A DNA stretch of 64,000 nt from Myxococcus sp. CA023 (lineage in GTDB: Bacteria > Myxococcota > Myxococcia > Myxococcales > Myxococcaceae): the NCBI RefSeq assembly GCF_010998615.1, contig NZ_JAAEAH010000025.1, positions 35,562 to 99,561 of the forward strand, written 5' to 3'. Below are positions 62,169 through 64,000 of this stretch, piece by piece. How positions within the stretch are numbered: position 1 is the first letter of the stretch; each line of letters opens with the position of its first letter. A program made the position numbers and the translations under genes. The notes beneath the pieces are model-generated. The model ran no database searches and had not been told where the DNA came from. It was given only the letters and a program-made list of their open reading frames with translations.

Positions 62169-63590
62169 CTACCCTCCCGTGGGGGCAGGTCCCAGGAACC
62201 GGGCTTCCATGCGCTTCACTTCACCGGAGGCCGAGTCCGCCACCTCGACGGTGAAGTGGAACGGAAGCTCCGTTCCGCTTCGGTCCACGGTGATGAACAG
62301 CGGCACGCGGAAGCTCTCCAGCGAGGCGAGCGTCACCTGCGCCTGTGGCACCACCACCTTCGCGGGCACGGGACTGTCCACGCGGATGGTGAGCACCGTC
62401 TCGGAGGGGTTCTTGTTCACCAGGTGCAGTTCGAACTGGTTGCGCACCGTGCCCTGCTCGACGACGTAGGGCATGCCCTGGAAGCGCAGCAGGTTCGCCT
62501 CGAAGGGCACGCGCCGCACGAGGCTCAGCGTGAGGCCCACCACCGCCACCAGCATCAACGCGCCGTAGATGAACAAGCGGGGCCGGAGCACCCGCCGCGG
62601 CTGTCCGTCCAAACCGTTGAGCGAGTCATAGCGGATGAGCCCACGCGGCCGGCCCAGCTTGTCCATGACGCCGTCGCACGCATCCACGCACTGCGCGCAC
62701 GCAAGGCAGTCCATCTGCAAGCCATTGCGGATGTCGATGCCCGTGGGGCACACCGCCACGCACTTGAAGCAGTCCACGCAGTCGCCACGCGGAGGCGGGG
62801 CCGGGACACCCGGAGCGGCCTTGATGAGACGGCCCCGGGGTTCTCCGCGCCGCGTGTCGTAGCCAACGATGAGCGAGTCCCGGTCCTGCATCGCCGACTG
62901 GAGGCGGCCATACGGGCACACCACCACGCAGAGCTGCTCACGGAACCACGCGAAGTTGAAGTACAGCGAGCCCGTCACTGCCATGGCCCAGGTAAAGGCC
63001 ACCGGCGAAGCCACCGGGCCATCGGCCACCATCGCGACGAGCCCTCCCGCCGAAACGAAGAGGCTCAACGCCGCGTGGGAGATGAGCAGCGACACCGCGA
63101 CGTACGCGCCATGCTTGAGCACCGCCCGCGCCACGCGCACGGGTGTCCACGGCTCCTTCGCGGCCTTCAGCCGGCGCTCCCGGGGCCCATCGAAGAACCG
63201 CTCGATGGGGCGATAGAGCGCCTCCAGGAACACCGTCTGGGGACACGCCCAGCCGCACCACACGCGTCCCAGCCACGCGGTGAAGAACAGCAGGCCGAAG
63301 CCCACCGACGTCAGCAGGAACAGGACGCGCCAGAAGTCCTGCGCGTTGTACGTGCCACCGAAGAGGTAGAAGCGGCGCGCCGCCACGTCCAGGTGCACCG
63401 CCGGGTGGCCCCCCACCTCCACCAGTGGCAGGGCCAGATAGATGGCGATGAGGACCGCGAAGCCCACCCGCCGCCAAGTGATGAACCGGCCGCGCACGTC
63501 CGCCGGGTGGAGCGCCAGCCGCGAACCATCCGCGTGGATGGACGTGAGCTGGTCGATGCGCGGGCCATCCCGCTGCGGTGCCGCAGACAT
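62169..63590 (-). CDS. ccoG: Cytochrome oxidase assembly iron-sulfur protein CcoG
   Basis: A 473-residue membrane ferredoxin (FixG/RdxA family) needed for assembly of cbb3-type oxidase. About five membrane segments (e.g. VGFAVLIAIYLALPLV, SLLISHAALSLFVSAGG). Two ferredoxin clusters: CVDCFKCVAVCP and CLACAQCVDACD, with a Cys-rich CGWACPQTVFLE segment earlier. The C-terminus (about 370-473) is an Ig-like periplasmic domain. It starts 20 bases beyond the ccoP stop, so the two genes form one cbb3-related unit. Confidence 0.93.
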   Translation of the reverse strand: MSAAPQRDGPRIDQLTSIHADGSRLALHPADVRGRFITWRRVGFAVLIAIYLALPLVEVGGHPAVHLDVAARRFYLFGGTYNAQDFWRVLFLLTSVGFGLLFFTAWLGRVWCGWACPQTVFLEALYRPIERFFDGPRERRLKAAKEPWTPVRVARAVLKHGAYVAVSLLISHAALSLFVSAGGLVAMVADGPVASPVAFTWAMAVTGSLYFNFAWFREQLCVVVCPYGRLQSAMQDRDSLIVGYDTRRGEPRGRLIKAAPGVPAPPPRGDCVDCFKCVAVCPTGIDIRNGLQMDCLACAQCVDACDGVMDKLGRPRGLIRYDSLNGLDGQPRRVLRPRLFIYGALMLVAVVGLTLSLVRRVPFEANLLRFQGMPYVVEQGTVRNQFELHLVNKNPSETVLTIRVDSPVPAKVVVPQAQVTLASLESFRVPLFITVDRSGTELPFHFTVEVADSASGEVKRMEARFLGPAPTGG

Positions 63591-63610
63591 GACTGCATCC
63601 TCTCCGTGAG

Positions 63611-64000
63611 CTACGGCTGCTCGGGCTCGCCCTGCGGCTCCTTGCCGCCGGGCGCGTTGGTACCCTTGAGCGTGAGCAGGTAGGCGGTGACGGCCTTGAC
63701 GCGCTCGGCGCCCAGGGTGCGATCCCACGCGGGCATGCCCTTGGCCACCACGCCGTCCGCCACGACCTTGTGGATGGCCATGGGCCCGCCACCGTGCATC
63801 CAGTACGCGTCCGTCAGGTTGGGGCCGATGGAGCCCTGCCCTTGCGCGCCGTGGCAGGCCGCGCAGTTCGCCTGGAACACCTGCTTGCCGCTCTCCAGGG
63901 ACGCCAGGTCCTTGGCCAGCGCGAGCAGCATGCCGTCAGACGCCGGCGTGTTTCCGGACGCGCGCTTCGCCACCTCCGCGGACTCAGCGGCGTACTCACC
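63611..64000 (-). CDS. ccoP: cbb3 cytochrome oxidase subunit III (CcoP), C-terminal part
   Basis: The last 129 codons of a gene entering from the right edge. It encodes a cytochrome c domain: heme motif CAACH in FQANCAACHGAQGQG, the GPNLTDAYWMHGG segment of CcoP, MPAWDRTLGAERVKAV with the axial Met, and a Pro/Gly-rich end. The upstream part, including the membrane anchor and any second heme, is outside. It is followed by ccoG, supporting cbb3 oxidase identity. Confidence 0.88.
   Translation of the reverse strand, partial: GEYAAESAEVAKRASGNTPASDGMLLALAKDLASLESGKQVFQANCAACHGAQGQGSIGPNLTDAYWMHGGGPMAIHKVVADGVVAKGMPAWDRTLGAERVKAVTAYLLTLKGTNAPGGKEPQGEPEQP

Overview
The window is very GC-rich DNA, almost wall-to-wall coding, with short intergenic gaps and long antisense shadow frames. 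The protein families point to a predatory or fruiting myxobacterium (Myxococcota, Myxococcus/Corallococcus-like): many lipoproteins, a DUF1592/DUF1552 pair, SBBP and WD40 propellers, CHAT and STAND proteins, an MshEN protein, a kinase-like protein and foldase-dependent lipase. This assignment is inference from families, not from a marker gene. No rRNA, tRNA, CRISPR array or transposase gene was found.

Layout. 1-6838: 5' part of a type VI secretion vgrG (1-372, minus), an NAD-salvage pair (nicotinamidase-like and pncB), a TonB-like gene, and a tightly overlapped epmA-plsC-ppa operon. 6869-15867: an M3-like metallopeptidase gene that runs tail-to-tail through the end of a DUF1552 gene, a DUF1592 lipoprotein, rpiA, a seven-repeat SBBP propeller, an outer-membrane barrel protein and a divergent LysR regulator. 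15916-21710: a two-gene locus coding for a trypsin-like protease/STAND NTPase/WD40 giant protein and a second trypsin-like protease, the best candidate for a conflict (defence or programmed-death) system. 21717-30110: a beta-helix lipoprotein, an ArsC/Spx-like protein, an MshEN plus pseudo-receiver protein, a gene remnant, SGNH and alpha/beta hydrolases, a polar amino-acid ABC transporter whose binding protein and permease are fused, a small EamA transporter and a response regulator.

30232-34319: an ECF sigma factor overlapping a gene whose product joins a zinc-binding anti-sigma domain, a membrane helix, TPR-like repeats and a CHAT caspase-like protease, followed by a lipoprotein. 34334-41676: a protein with two SF1 helicase motors, a YgiQ-type radical SAM enzyme, a Cys-repeat secreted protein and a conserved-looking hypothetical. 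41729-49680: lipoproteins (one ChaN-like), an RluA-type pseudouridine synthase, a zinc-ribbon pseudokinase, a beta-lactamase-fold protein that lacks its catalytic residues, DoxX and hypotheticals.

49697-64000: a cluster of TGACGTGTCA-type repeats, a phosphoesterase with a C-terminal repeat region, a decayed S9 peptidase, a lipase-foldase operon, housekeeping and small enzymes (YaiI, VOC, winged-helix protein, phosphoglycerate mutase, DUF4476), then hemerythrin-hemN and ccoG-ccoP on the minus strand, which belong to heme and cbb3 oxidase biology. Several convergent gene pairs are separated by strong hairpins that probably act as shared terminators.
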